This document shows, piece after piece, positions 17,569 to 24,832 of a DNA stretch of 52,235 nt (position 1 is the first letter of the stretch; each line of letters begins with the position of its first letter). The notes below the pieces were generated by a model. That model had not been told where the DNA came from. It saw only the letters and a program-made list of their open reading frames with translations, and ran no database searches. The stretch comes from Deltaproteobacteria bacterium (GTDB lineage: Bacteria; Desulfobacterota; Desulfobaccia; Desulfobaccales; 0-14-0-80-60-11): NCBI GenBank assembly GCA_003599195.1, contig QZIZ01000174.1:1-52235 (forward strand). The letters run 5' to 3'. A program made the position numbers and the translations under genes.

Positions 17569-17597
17569 TTGACATCATTTTTTTCTGGAAGTAAACT
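17569..17597 (+). promoter_or_regulatory. Sigma70-type promoter for metVF
   Basis: TTGACA (17569-17574), a 17-bp spacer and TAAACT (17592-17597). The leader to metV is about 200 nt and GC-rich in its second half. It stands back to back with the fhs promoter; no known riboswitch fold was recognised between them. Confidence 0.6.
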
Positions 17598-17804
17598 TGT
17601 GAATAGATGTACAATATATCTCCCGGCAGTGCCTGGTTTTTTCCAGAGCCTCCGGGGGATTAACATAGTTCCCAGCCTTCCCTACTGCAAGCTTATCAAC
17701 GCGGCAAAGGGGCGTTTCCCTGCCGCGGCAAAGCCCAAAGAATTGTGGCAGGGCGCGGAGAATTCCGGTATCAGCTTCGGATAATCGGGAGAGGAGGAGC
17801 GTTA

Positions 17805-18476
17805 ATGGTCATCGGGGAATCAAAACCCGTAGCGGAAATCCTGGAGATGATCAAGGATTTTAAAAAAGTTGTGGTCGCCGGCTGCAAAGGCTGCGTCACC
17901 GTCTGTAACGTGGGAGGCGAAAAGGAAGTGGCCATCCTGGCCGCGGAGCTGCGCATCGCCCGCAAGGCCGCCGGCAATGACCTGGAAACCCTGGAGTACA
18001 CCTGTGAGCGGCAGTGCGACCCGGAATATATTGAGCCCCTGGACGATTTGGTGAAGGACGCGGAGGCCATAGTCTCCATCGCCTGCAGCGTCGGCCCCCA
18101 ATACTGCACGGCCCGTTATCCCTTTGTGCCGGTCTTTCCGGGGATCAACACCACCAGCATCGGCGGCGCCGTGGAACACGGAGTGTGGAAGGAATTCTGC
18201 CAGGCCTGCGGCAGCTGCATCATCGGCGATTTCGGCGGGCTCTGCCCCATCACCCGCTGCGCCAAACAATTATTGAACGGCCCCTGCGGCGGCTCTTCCG
18301 AGGGTATCTGCGAAGTGGGCAAGGGGTCCATCCCCTGCATCTGGCAGCTCATCTACGACCGCCTGAAAAACCTGGGGCAGCTCCACAAAATGCAGGAAGT
18401 CAAACTCTATAAAAACTGGTCCACCAGCAGAGACGGCGGGCTACGCACTACTATACGGGAGGAGTTGAAACAATGA
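17805..18476 (+). CDS. metV: MetV-type zinc/iron-sulfur partner of methylenetetrahydrofolate reductase
   Basis: This 223-aa, very cysteine-rich protein has the MTHFR C-terminal/MetV domain: CKGCVTVCN, CERQCD, SIACSVGPQYC and CQACGSCIIGDFGGLCPITR. MetV forms a complex with MetF in acetogens and sulfate reducers and connects methylene-THF reduction to low-potential electron carriers. The ATG at 17805 has a GAGGAGG site. The metF start overlaps its stop by 4 bp (ATGA). In some acetogens HdrABC/MvhD genes accompany metVF; none are visible here, so the electron donor complex is not encoded locally. Confidence 0.92.
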   Translation: MVIGESKPVAEILEMIKDFKKVVVAGCKGCVTVCNVGGEKEVAILAAELRIARKAAGNDLETLEYTCERQCDPEYIEPLDDLVKDAEAIVSIACSVGPQYCTARYPFVPVFPGINTTSIGGAVEHGVWKEFCQACGSCIIGDFGGLCPITRCAKQLLNGPCGGSSEGICEVGKGSIPCIWQLIYDRLKNLGQLHKMQEVKLYKNWSTSRDGGLRTTIREELKQ

Positions 18477-19411
18477 CCGCCGAATATTCCGCGGGAAGCA
18501 GACTGGAAAAAATCTTTAGGAGCGGCCAGAAGGCCCTGACCGGCGAATGCGGCCCGCCCCGGGGTTGCGATGTCGACCATTTTAAGCACAAAGCCAGCTT
18601 TTTGAAGGGCAACGTCGATGCGGTCAACGTTACCGACAACCAGACCGCGGTGGTCCGTTTCTGTTCCATGGCCGCGGCCAAAATCCTCCTGGAAATGGGC
18701 GTAGAGCCGGTGATGCAGATGGTCACCCGGGACATGAACCGCATCGGCCTCCAGAGCAATATCCTGGGCGCCGCCGCCCTGGGCATCAAGAACCTGCTCT
18801 GCCTGACCGGCGACCATCAGTCCTTTGGCGACCATCCCCAGGCCAAGAACGTCCACGACATGGACTCGGTGATGCTGGCCCATACCGTGAAGACCATGCG
18901 GGACGAAGGCAAGATGGTGAGCGGCACGGAACTCCAGGGCCGCCCCCGGATCTTCATCGGCGCGGCGGCCAACCCCTTTGCCGACCCCCAGGAGTTCCGG
19001 GTGATCCGCATGGGCAAAAAGATCGCCGCCGGGGTCCAGTTCATCCAGACCCAGTGCATCTACAACATGGAACGCTTCCGGAAATTCATGGAAATGGCCA
19101 ATGACATGGGCCTCACGGAGAAGTGTTACATCATGGCCGGCATCACCCCGCTTAAATCCGTGGGTATGGCCAACTACATGAAGAAATTCGTCCCCGGCCT
19201 GGACGTGCCCGACTCTTACATCACCCGCCTTAAAGGCGTGCCCAAGGACAAAGTGGCCGCGGAAGGCATCAAGATCGCGGTGGATCAGATCCACGAATGT
19301 TTGGCCATGAAAGGCATCGCCGGCATCCACCTGATGGCCATCGAATGGGAAGAAAGGGTCCCGGAGATCGTCGAGGCCGCCGGCCTGCTGCCGCGGCCGG
19401 TGGTGGATTAA
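18473..19411 (+). CDS. metF: Methylenetetrahydrofolate reductase
   Basis: This 312-aa TIM-barrel flavoprotein has MTHFR motifs: TGECGPPRGCDVDHF at the N-terminus, VNVTDNQTAV, and a conserved LCLTGDHQSFGDHP flavin/substrate segment. It reduces 5,10-methylene-THF to 5-methyl-THF in the Wood-Ljungdahl methyl branch. Translationally coupled to metV. The strong terminator at 19462-19492 closes the operon. Confidence 0.95.
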   Translation: MTAEYSAGSRLEKIFRSGQKALTGECGPPRGCDVDHFKHKASFLKGNVDAVNVTDNQTAVVRFCSMAAAKILLEMGVEPVMQMVTRDMNRIGLQSNILGAAALGIKNLLCLTGDHQSFGDHPQAKNVHDMDSVMLAHTVKTMRDEGKMVSGTELQGRPRIFIGAAANPFADPQEFRVIRMGKKIAAGVQFIQTQCIYNMERFRKFMEMANDMGLTEKCYIMAGITPLKSVGMANYMKKFVPGLDVPDSYITRLKGVPKDKVAAEGIKIAVDQIHECLAMKGIAGIHLMAIEWEERVPEIVEAAGLLPRPVVD

Positions 19412-19461
19412 ATCGGGGTGCGCCCCGCGCGCCATATTTGAACGTTTTTCTATAAAGACCC

Positions 19462-19492
19462 AGCCCGGTCCTTGGGGACCGGGCTTTTTTTT
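19462..19492 (+). terminator. Intrinsic terminator of metVF
   Basis: A perfect 10-bp stem (AGCCCGGTCC, loop TTGG) followed by eight T residues, 50 bp after the metF stop. Confidence 0.95.
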
Positions 19493-19501
19493 GAGGTAGA
19501 T

Positions 19502-19552
19502 ATTGTAAAGATATGCAAGTCGCGGTATATATTATTGTAAATAGATTGTAAA
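19502..19552. promoter_or_regulatory. Three direct ATTGTAAA repeats upstream of the small coiled-coil gene
   Basis: ATTGTAAA occurs at 19502, 19534 and 19545. The last two are 11 bp apart, close to one helical turn, and end 10 bp before the start codon at 19562. This suggests an autoregulatory operator, but no regulator is identified. Confidence 0.35.
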
Positions 19553-19561
19553 GGACAGGTC

Positions 19562-19798
19562 ATGGATAAAATAGAATTGATAAAATTAGGGCAGATAACA
19601 ATATTGAATGAGAAAGTAGAAGATTTAAAAGTTAAAATAGATCGGACTAGAAACGAAATACTTATGTACTGCTCCATTGTTGAAGATATTGATAATATGA
19701 AACCTGCCTATATAATGCAGGCTGCACGAGAACTGAATGATGCCGTAACCGAATATAAAAGATTGATTGAGCAGATAAAAAAACTAAATAGCGACTAA
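19562..19798 (+). CDS. Small coiled-coil protein of unknown function
   Basis: The 78-aa protein is almost wholly helical, with heptad-like Leu/Ile spacing (MDKIELIKLGQITILNEKVE). I do not recognise the family. The gene and its leader are strikingly AT-rich against GC-rich neighbours, which suggests recent acquisition. An AAAGGACAGG site precedes the ATG. It lies between the metVF terminator and an orphan Phd antitoxin gene, among toxin-antitoxin debris, so it may belong to a mobile cassette. Confidence 0.6.
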   Translation: MDKIELIKLGQITILNEKVEDLKVKIDRTRNEILMYCSIVEDIDNMKPAYIMQAARELNDAVTEYKRLIEQIKKLNSD

Positions 19799-19872
19799 TG
19801 AGATAATTTATTAATAAAAAGATGGTACTGGCTTGCCACTTGTGCTATTAGGACTGACAGAAATGATAAGAA

Positions 19873-20124
19873 ATGGAATTAATAACGGTTTCGAGATTAA
19901 AAGCGACCTGTCTATCTGTGGTGAAAGAAGTAGCCAAATCCAAGAAGCCAGTGATCATTACCAAACGGGGCAAGCCCATCGCCGAGTTGATTCCTTATAC
20001 AGAGGAACATGAGCGGATCCCATTAAAAGATACCGTGGCTTTTATGGGTGATATTATTTTTCCGGTGGCCGCTAAGGATTGGGAGGTCCTGAAACGGCGT
20101 CCTGACGTCTATCCTCCAAGATAA
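19873..20124 (+). CDS. Phd/YefM-family antitoxin, apparently orphan
   Basis: The 83-aa protein has the Phd/YefM fold: ITVSRLKATCLSVVKEVAKS, then KKPVIITKRGKPIAELIPY. Such proteins bind DNA and neutralise PIN (VapC) or Doc/YoeB toxins encoded just downstream. No toxin gene follows; the next gene is a hicB on the opposite strand whose 3' end overlaps this one by 53 bp. It is probably a remnant of a split module or an antitoxin acting in trans. Confidence 0.8.
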   Translation: MELITVSRLKATCLSVVKEVAKSKKPVIITKRGKPIAELIPYTEEHERIPLKDTVAFMGDIIFPVAAKDWEVLKRRPDVYPPR

Positions 20125-20260
20125 GGGAAATGGCGGCAGCCAAGCTCGCCTTGCATTCATCTATAGTTTTACCTTGCCCATTTGCTCCTGGGACCTCTGG
20201 ACAGTAGGCAATATACCAATCGTCGTCTTTTTCAATGATGGCCGTAAACTCGTTATACAT
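20072..20260 (-). CDS. HicB-family antitoxin, orphan
   Basis: The 62-aa HicB-like protein reads MYNEFTAIIEKDDDWYIAYC, then PEVPGANGQGKTIDECKASL. The ATG at 20260 has an AAGGAGAG site 9 bp upstream. Its 3' end is convergent with, and overlaps, the phd gene. No intact hicA is adjacent; a possible hicA remnant lies just upstream at 20307-20408. Confidence 0.8.
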   Translation of the reverse strand: MYNEFTAIIEKDDDWYIAYCPEVPGANGQGKTIDECKASLAAAISLILEDRRQDAVSGPPNP

Positions 20261-20306
20261 GCCGCTGTCTCTCCTTGCATATTCGGACATTCAAAGAGTT
20301 GAAAAA

Positions 20307-20408
20307 TTAATACGTAAGTGCTTTAAGTATATCAAGCAAAAACCGGCGCGCATAGTGCAGGCCTTTTGCAATCGTGACAATACGGAACCATTCTGCTATC
20401 ATTGCCAT
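20307..20408 (-). pseudogene. Possible 3' remnant of a hicA toxin gene
   Basis: A 33-codon frame on the minus strand, 46 bp upstream of hicB, reads RIVTIAKGLHYARRFLLDIL then KALTY. Its pattern resembles the C-terminal half of some HicA proteins (VTI...LL..IL). The N-terminal half with the catalytic His is absent. The match is short and low in confidence. Confidence 0.25.
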
Positions 20409-20465
20409 GGTCAAGACCTGTATTAGCAGTCCGCCAGATTTACAAAGTTTTCAGGAGGGCCCGCC

Positions 20466-22355
20466 ATGGATACCCCGCCAGGTTTAAAGGAAAACTTCGT
20501 TTCCATCCAGCCCGACACCCTTGCCTTAAAGGACAAAGCCCGTCAGGAGGGCCTGGAGACGATCTGGGACCGTTTCGCCGCGCAGCAGCCCCAGTGCGGG
20601 TTTTGCGATTTGGGGCTGTCCTGCCGCATCTGCGTCATGGGGCCCTGCCGCATCGACCCCTTCGGCGAAGGGCCGCAGCGGGGCGTCTGCGGCGCGGACG
20701 CGGACATCATGGTGGCCCGGAACCTGGCCCGCATGATCGCCGCGGGCGCGGCCTCCCACTCAGACCACGGCCGGGACCTGGTGGAGACGTTGCTCGCCGT
20801 GGCCGAAGGCAAGGCCCCGGGGTATAAGCTCACCGACCTGGCGAAACTGGACCGCATCGCCGGGGAATTCGGCATCGCTGCGGACTTGCCGCCCGAAGGT
20901 AAAGCCAAAGAACTGGCCCTGGCCCTGATGGAGGAATACGGCATCAAAAAAGGCTTCCTCCAGTTCACCAGGCGTCTGCCCGCGGCCCGGCTGGAGAAAT
21001 GGGCGAAGTTGGGGATCAACCCCCGGGGCATCGACTGGGAAATCTCGGAGATGCTGCACCGCACCCACATGGGAGTGGACAACGATTACGTCAATATCCT
21101 CCTCCAGGGCCTGCGTTCCGCCCTCTCCGACGGCTGGGGCGGCTCCATGATCGCCACCGAGGTTTCGGACATCCTCTTCGGCACCCCGCAGCCCGTAGCT
21201 TCCCAGGTGAATATCGGGGTGTTGAAGGCGGACCAGGTGAACATCCTGCTGCACGGCCACAGCCCCCTGGTCTCGGAGATGGTGGCCCAGGCCGCCCAAG
21301 ACCCCGTATTGCTGCAGCGGGCCAAGGAATTGGGAGCCCAGGGCATCAACCTGGCGGGCCTGTGCTGCACCGGGAATGAAGTGCTGATGCGCAAAGGCAT
21401 CCCCATGGCCGGGAACCACCTGGTCCAGGAACTGGCCATCGTCACCGGCGCGGTGGAGGCCATGGTGGTGGACTACCAGTGCATCCTGCCGTCTCTTCCG
21501 GATGTAGCCTCCTGCTACCACACCCTCTTTTTCACCACCTATGACAAGGCCAAGTTTCCCAAAGCGAAGCATCTTTCTTTCTCGCCTGAAACCGGCGCGG
21601 CCCTGGGCCGGGAGCTGGTCGCCAAAGCGGTGGAGAATTTTGCCCGGCGGGACCCAAATAGGGTCTCCATTCCGGCCGCGCCCCAGGCGCAAGTCACCGG
21701 CTTTTCCATCGAGGCCATCGTCGCCGCGTTGGGGGGCACGCCCGGGCCGTTGCTGGAGGCGATCAAGGCCGGGCAGATCCGGGGCGCGGCGGGGGTGGTG
21801 GGCTGCAACAACCCCAAGATCACCCAGGATTATGGCCATATTAATCTGACCAAGGCCCTCATCGCCGCGGACATCCTGGTCCTGGACACCGGCTGTGCGG
21901 CGGTGGCCCACGCCAAGGCGGGCTTCAAAGAGCCCCAGGCCGCGGAACTGGCCGGGCCGGGCCTGAAGGCCGTATGCCAGGCCTTGGGAATCCCGCCGGT
22001 CCTGCACATGGGGTCGTGTGTGGACAACACCCGGATCATCAACCTCTGCGCGGCCCTGGCCGGGGCCTTGGGGGTGGATCTGGATCAATTGCCGGTGGCC
22101 GCGGCCGCGCCGGAATGGTATTCGGAGAAGGCCGCGACCATCGCCTGCTACGCGGTGGCCAGCGGCATTTACACGGTCCTGGGGGTGGCGCCCCCGGTCT
22201 TGGGGAGCGCGGCGGTGACGGATTTGCTCGTAAACGGCCTGGAAGCCCACCTGGGAGCCAAATTCGCGGTGGAGCCGGACCCGGCGAAGGCCGCGGCCCT
22301 GATTATCAATCATGTGGAGGGCAAGAGGCGGGCACTGGGGTTTGATGCTCGATGA
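20466..22355 (+). CDS. cooS: Anaerobic carbon-monoxide dehydrogenase catalytic subunit
   Basis: This 629-aa Ni-Fe-S CODH matches the usual CooS length. The B/D-cluster cysteines lie at 44, 47, 53, 56 and 61 (CGFCDLGLSCRICVMGPC). C-cluster ligand regions are present: LLHGHSP (His), LCCTGNE, VVGCNNP, DTGCAAV and MGSCVDN. It interconverts CO and CO2 with ferredoxin. The ATG has an AGGAGG site 7 bp upstream. It is monocistronic; neither cooF/cooC nor acetyl-CoA synthase (acsB/cdh) genes are in the window. It may feed CO-derived electrons to ferredoxin or work with an ACS encoded elsewhere. Confidence 0.97.
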   Translation: MDTPPGLKENFVSIQPDTLALKDKARQEGLETIWDRFAAQQPQCGFCDLGLSCRICVMGPCRIDPFGEGPQRGVCGADADIMVARNLARMIAAGAASHSDHGRDLVETLLAVAEGKAPGYKLTDLAKLDRIAGEFGIAADLPPEGKAKELALALMEEYGIKKGFLQFTRRLPAARLEKWAKLGINPRGIDWEISEMLHRTHMGVDNDYVNILLQGLRSALSDGWGGSMIATEVSDILFGTPQPVASQVNIGVLKADQVNILLHGHSPLVSEMVAQAAQDPVLLQRAKELGAQGINLAGLCCTGNEVLMRKGIPMAGNHLVQELAIVTGAVEAMVVDYQCILPSLPDVASCYHTLFFTTYDKAKFPKAKHLSFSPETGAALGRELVAKAVENFARRDPNRVSIPAAPQAQVTGFSIEAIVAALGGTPGPLLEAIKAGQIRGAAGVVGCNNPKITQDYGHINLTKALIAADILVLDTGCAAVAHAKAGFKEPQAAELAGPGLKAVCQALGIPPVLHMGSCVDNTRIINLCAALAGALGVDLDQLPVAAAAPEWYSEKAATIACYAVASGIYTVLGVAPPVLGSAAVTDLLVNGLEAHLGAKFAVEPDPAKAAALIINHVEGKRRALGFDAR

Positions 22356-22440
22356 GGAAAATTATTCAGCGTGCCGTCACGTACACAGTGGTCAATACGA
22401 AAGGCTTGTTAACTATATTTACATTGTGTGAATATGGCTA

Positions 22441-22651
22441 ATGCGATATACTTGGGATAAAAAGAAGAATCGGTACAATATCCGGGAGCATGGGATTGCT
22501 TTCGAGGATGCAAAGCGGATTTTCGAGGGGCCAACGGTCGAGCGGACTGACGACCGTTTTGATTATGGGCAAACCCGGATATATGCCGTGGGCCTAATGG
22601 AGGTCAGAATCTCATGAAAGACGCAGCTACTGGCAAAAAATCGAAGGCTAA
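22441..22651 (+). pseudogene. Broken brnT toxin gene
   Basis: Frame 1 from ATG 22441 gives a typical BrnT N-terminus (MRYTWDKKKNRYNIREHG, FEDAKRIF, YAVGLMEV) but stops after 58 codons. The expected C-terminal end (SHERRSYWQKIEG) follows in the +1 frame up to TAA 22651. Against the intact 92-aa BrnT at 15142-15420, about 20 residues of the catalytic core (the region before and including RIIS-RKA) are missing at the joint. So one out-of-frame internal deletion inactivated the toxin. Confidence 0.8.
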
Positions 22652-22928
22652 GCCCAGCACGGATTGGGACCGGCTGCGCAACATGAGCGATGCCGCCGTG
22701 CATGCAGCCGTAGAAGCCGATCCGGACGCGCATCCTACGGATGAGGCGTTCTGGGAAGACGCCAAAGTCGTCATGCCGCAGCGTAAGGAAGTCATAACGA
22801 TCCGGCTTGATGCTGATCTGCTCGCATGGTTTCGGCAGCAACCCGGCTATCAGACAAGGATCAACGCTATCCTGCGCACCTATATGAAAGCCCACGCAAA
22901 CAAAGAAGACCAACACGCACCCGCTTAA
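22614..22928 (+). CDS. brnA: BrnA-type antitoxin, partner of a dead brnT
   Basis: The 104-aa protein has the BrnA C-terminal signature (VITIRLDADLLAWFRQQPGY, then QTRINAILRTYMKAH) and a charged N-terminal half. It overlaps the broken brnT by 38 bp, the same geometry as the intact brnTA pair at 14916-15420. The reading frame looks complete, so an antitoxin has outlived its toxin. It may still bind its own promoter or counter the other BrnT in trans. Confidence 0.87.
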   Translation: MKDAATGKKSKAKPSTDWDRLRNMSDAAVHAAVEADPDAHPTDEAFWEDAKVVMPQRKEVITIRLDADLLAWFRQQPGYQTRINAILRTYMKAHANKEDQHAPA

Positions 22929-23000
22929 CCAACCGCCGGGCCGCCTGCCTGTCCGCTCCGATTCTGAGCCAAGCCTAAGATCACAGATGGAGATGTAGAG

Positions 23001-23020
23001 TAGGTAAAAGTACCTATTTT
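23001..23020 (+). terminator. Weak terminator-like hairpin after brnA
   Basis: TAGGTA, loop AAAG, TACCTA, then TTTT. The 6-bp AT-rich stem is weak. It lies 72 bp past the brnA stop. Confidence 0.35.
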
Positions 23021-23121
23021 CAACGATTTGGTGAAATCCCATGGACAACAATTGCCGGGTGCTTACTTTAATTCCAGGTTATTACCGGGCGATTTATCTC
23101 CGCTTTTGAAGGAGAAGAGAC

Positions 23122-24735
23122 ATGAGTGACCCGGAAAAAAAGCAAAGTCAGGCAGCGGCGGGGCCTGCTGGGGTCATGCGGGAAGGAGCCAGGAAAGGCG
23201 GCATGGAAACTATAGTGATGCCCGAGGTCAGTCCGCTGGACCAATATAATGAGTCACTGGTAGCCAATGTGCGGCCGCCGGACTGGGTGAACCCGGAGCC
23301 CCAGCCCCGATACAACCTGGTGGTGATCGGCGGCGGCACCGCCGGATTGGTGAGCGCCGCCGGTTCCGCCGGCCTGGGGGCCAAAGTGGCCCTGGTGGAG
23401 CGCCATCTTCTGGGAGGGGATTGCCTCAATTACGGCTGCGTGCCGTCCAAGGCCATCATCCGCTCATCCAGGGTTTATGCGGACATCCGGGATGCGGGGG
23501 GGTTCGGGTTAAAGATTGCCAGCCACGCGGAAGTGGACTTCCCCGCGGTCATGGAGCGCATGCGGCGTCTCCGGGCGGGGATCAGCCGCCACGATTCGGC
23601 CCGGCGTTTCCGGGACCTGGGAGTGGATGTCTTTTTAGGGGAAGCCCGCTTTACCGGCCGGGATACCGTGGAGGTGGGGGGCAAAACCCTGCGCTTCAAA
23701 AAGGCGGTCATCGCCACCGGCGGCCGGGCCGTGCGTCCTACGGTTCCGGGTCTGGCGGAAGCGGGATATCTGACCAACGAGACGGTCTTCTCCTTAACTG
23801 AACGCCCGGCGCGTCTCCTGGTGATGGGAGGCGGGCCCATCGGCTGCGAATTCGCCCAGGCTTTCCAGCGCCTGGGCTGCCAGGTGACCCTGCTCCATAA
23901 ATATGGCCGGATCATGAATAAAGAAGATGCGGATGCCGCGGAACTCATTCAGAAGACCTTCCGGAAGGAAGGCATCGGCCTGATTATGAATGCCAAGCCT
24001 CTTCAGGTTGCCAGGACCGACGCCGGCAAGTCGGTGCAGTATGAAAGCGGAGGCCAAAAGGGTGAAATCGAGGTGGACGAGATTCTCATCGGCGCGGGCC
24101 GCGCCCCCAACGTGGAGGGCCTTAACCTGGAAGCCGCCGGGGTGATGTATGAGCCCGGGAAAGGCCGGGGAGTGTTGGTCAATGACCGGCTGCGAACCAC
24201 CAACCGCAAAATCTACGCGGCCGGCGATATTTGCTTGCCATACCAATTCACTCACCTGGCCGACTTCGCTGCCCGGATCGTCATCCAGAATGCCCTGTTC
24301 TTCGGCCGCAAGAAATTCAGCGCCCTGACCATCCCCTGGTGCACTTACACCGATCCGGAGGTGGCCCACGTGGGCCTCAATGAGACAGAGGCGGAAAAGA
24401 AGGGCATTCCGGTCACGACCTTTGTCAAACCTTTAAGCGAGGTGGACCGGGCCATCATGGACGGTGAAGAAGAGGGGTTCGTGAAGATCCATGTCAAAAA
24501 AGGCACTGACAAAATCCTGGGCGCCACCATCGTGGCCCGCCATGCCGGGGAGATGATCAGCGAAATTACCGCGGCCATGGTGGGCAATATCGGCCTGGGA
24601 ACCCTGGCCGCGGTCATCCATCCTTATCCCACCCAGGCAGAGGCCATCCGTCAGGCCGGCGACCTGTACAACCGGACCAAGCTGACTCCGGGGGTCAAAA
24701 AGATGTTCACCAAATTCCTGGCCTGGCGGCGGTAA
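23122..24735 (+). CDS. Mercuric-reductase-like pyridine nucleotide-disulfide oxidoreductase
   Basis: This 537-aa class I flavoprotein disulfide reductase has an FAD site VVIGGGTAGLVSAAGSAG, a redox-active GGDCLNYGCVPSK (Cys101, Cys106), an NAD(P)-binding GGGPIGCEFAQAF and a C-terminal dimerisation domain with HPYPTQAEA. It resembles MerA but lacks the C-terminal vicinal Cys pair that binds Hg(II), as well as the N-terminal HMA domain; the first 60 residues are an unrecognised extension. Mercury reduction is therefore not supported. It lies 97 bp upstream of an ArsM-type methyltransferase, so a role with arsenic, selenium or thiol redox is plausible. Confidence 0.87.
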   Translation: MSDPEKKQSQAAAGPAGVMREGARKGGMETIVMPEVSPLDQYNESLVANVRPPDWVNPEPQPRYNLVVIGGGTAGLVSAAGSAGLGAKVALVERHLLGGDCLNYGCVPSKAIIRSSRVYADIRDAGGFGLKIASHAEVDFPAVMERMRRLRAGISRHDSARRFRDLGVDVFLGEARFTGRDTVEVGGKTLRFKKAVIATGGRAVRPTVPGLAEAGYLTNETVFSLTERPARLLVMGGGPIGCEFAQAFQRLGCQVTLLHKYGRIMNKEDADAAELIQKTFRKEGIGLIMNAKPLQVARTDAGKSVQYESGGQKGEIEVDEILIGAGRAPNVEGLNLEAAGVMYEPGKGRGVLVNDRLRTTNRKIYAAGDICLPYQFTHLADFAARIVIQNALFFGRKKFSALTIPWCTYTDPEVAHVGLNETEAEKKGIPVTTFVKPLSEVDRAIMDGEEEGFVKIHVKKGTDKILGATIVARHAGEMISEITAAMVGNIGLGTLAAVIHPYPTQAEAIRQAGDLYNRTKLTPGVKKMFTKFLAWRR

Positions 24736-24832
24736 ACCCGTGATATCGTCCCCGGAGGAACCGCCCTCAGCCGCCCCTTAGCGGCTGGCGGTATCCGGGA
24801 ATCTGCATCATACCTGGAGATAAGGACAAGTT

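Noticed and set aside
22615-22617. TGA in brnT as another selenocysteine codon
   Set aside because: The continuation is in a different frame, the site is not a catalytic Cys, and a core segment is missing; a deletion explains it.
23122-24735. True mercuric reductase (MerA)
   Set aside because: The C-terminal vicinal Cys pair and the HMA domain are missing, and no merR/merT/merP is nearby.
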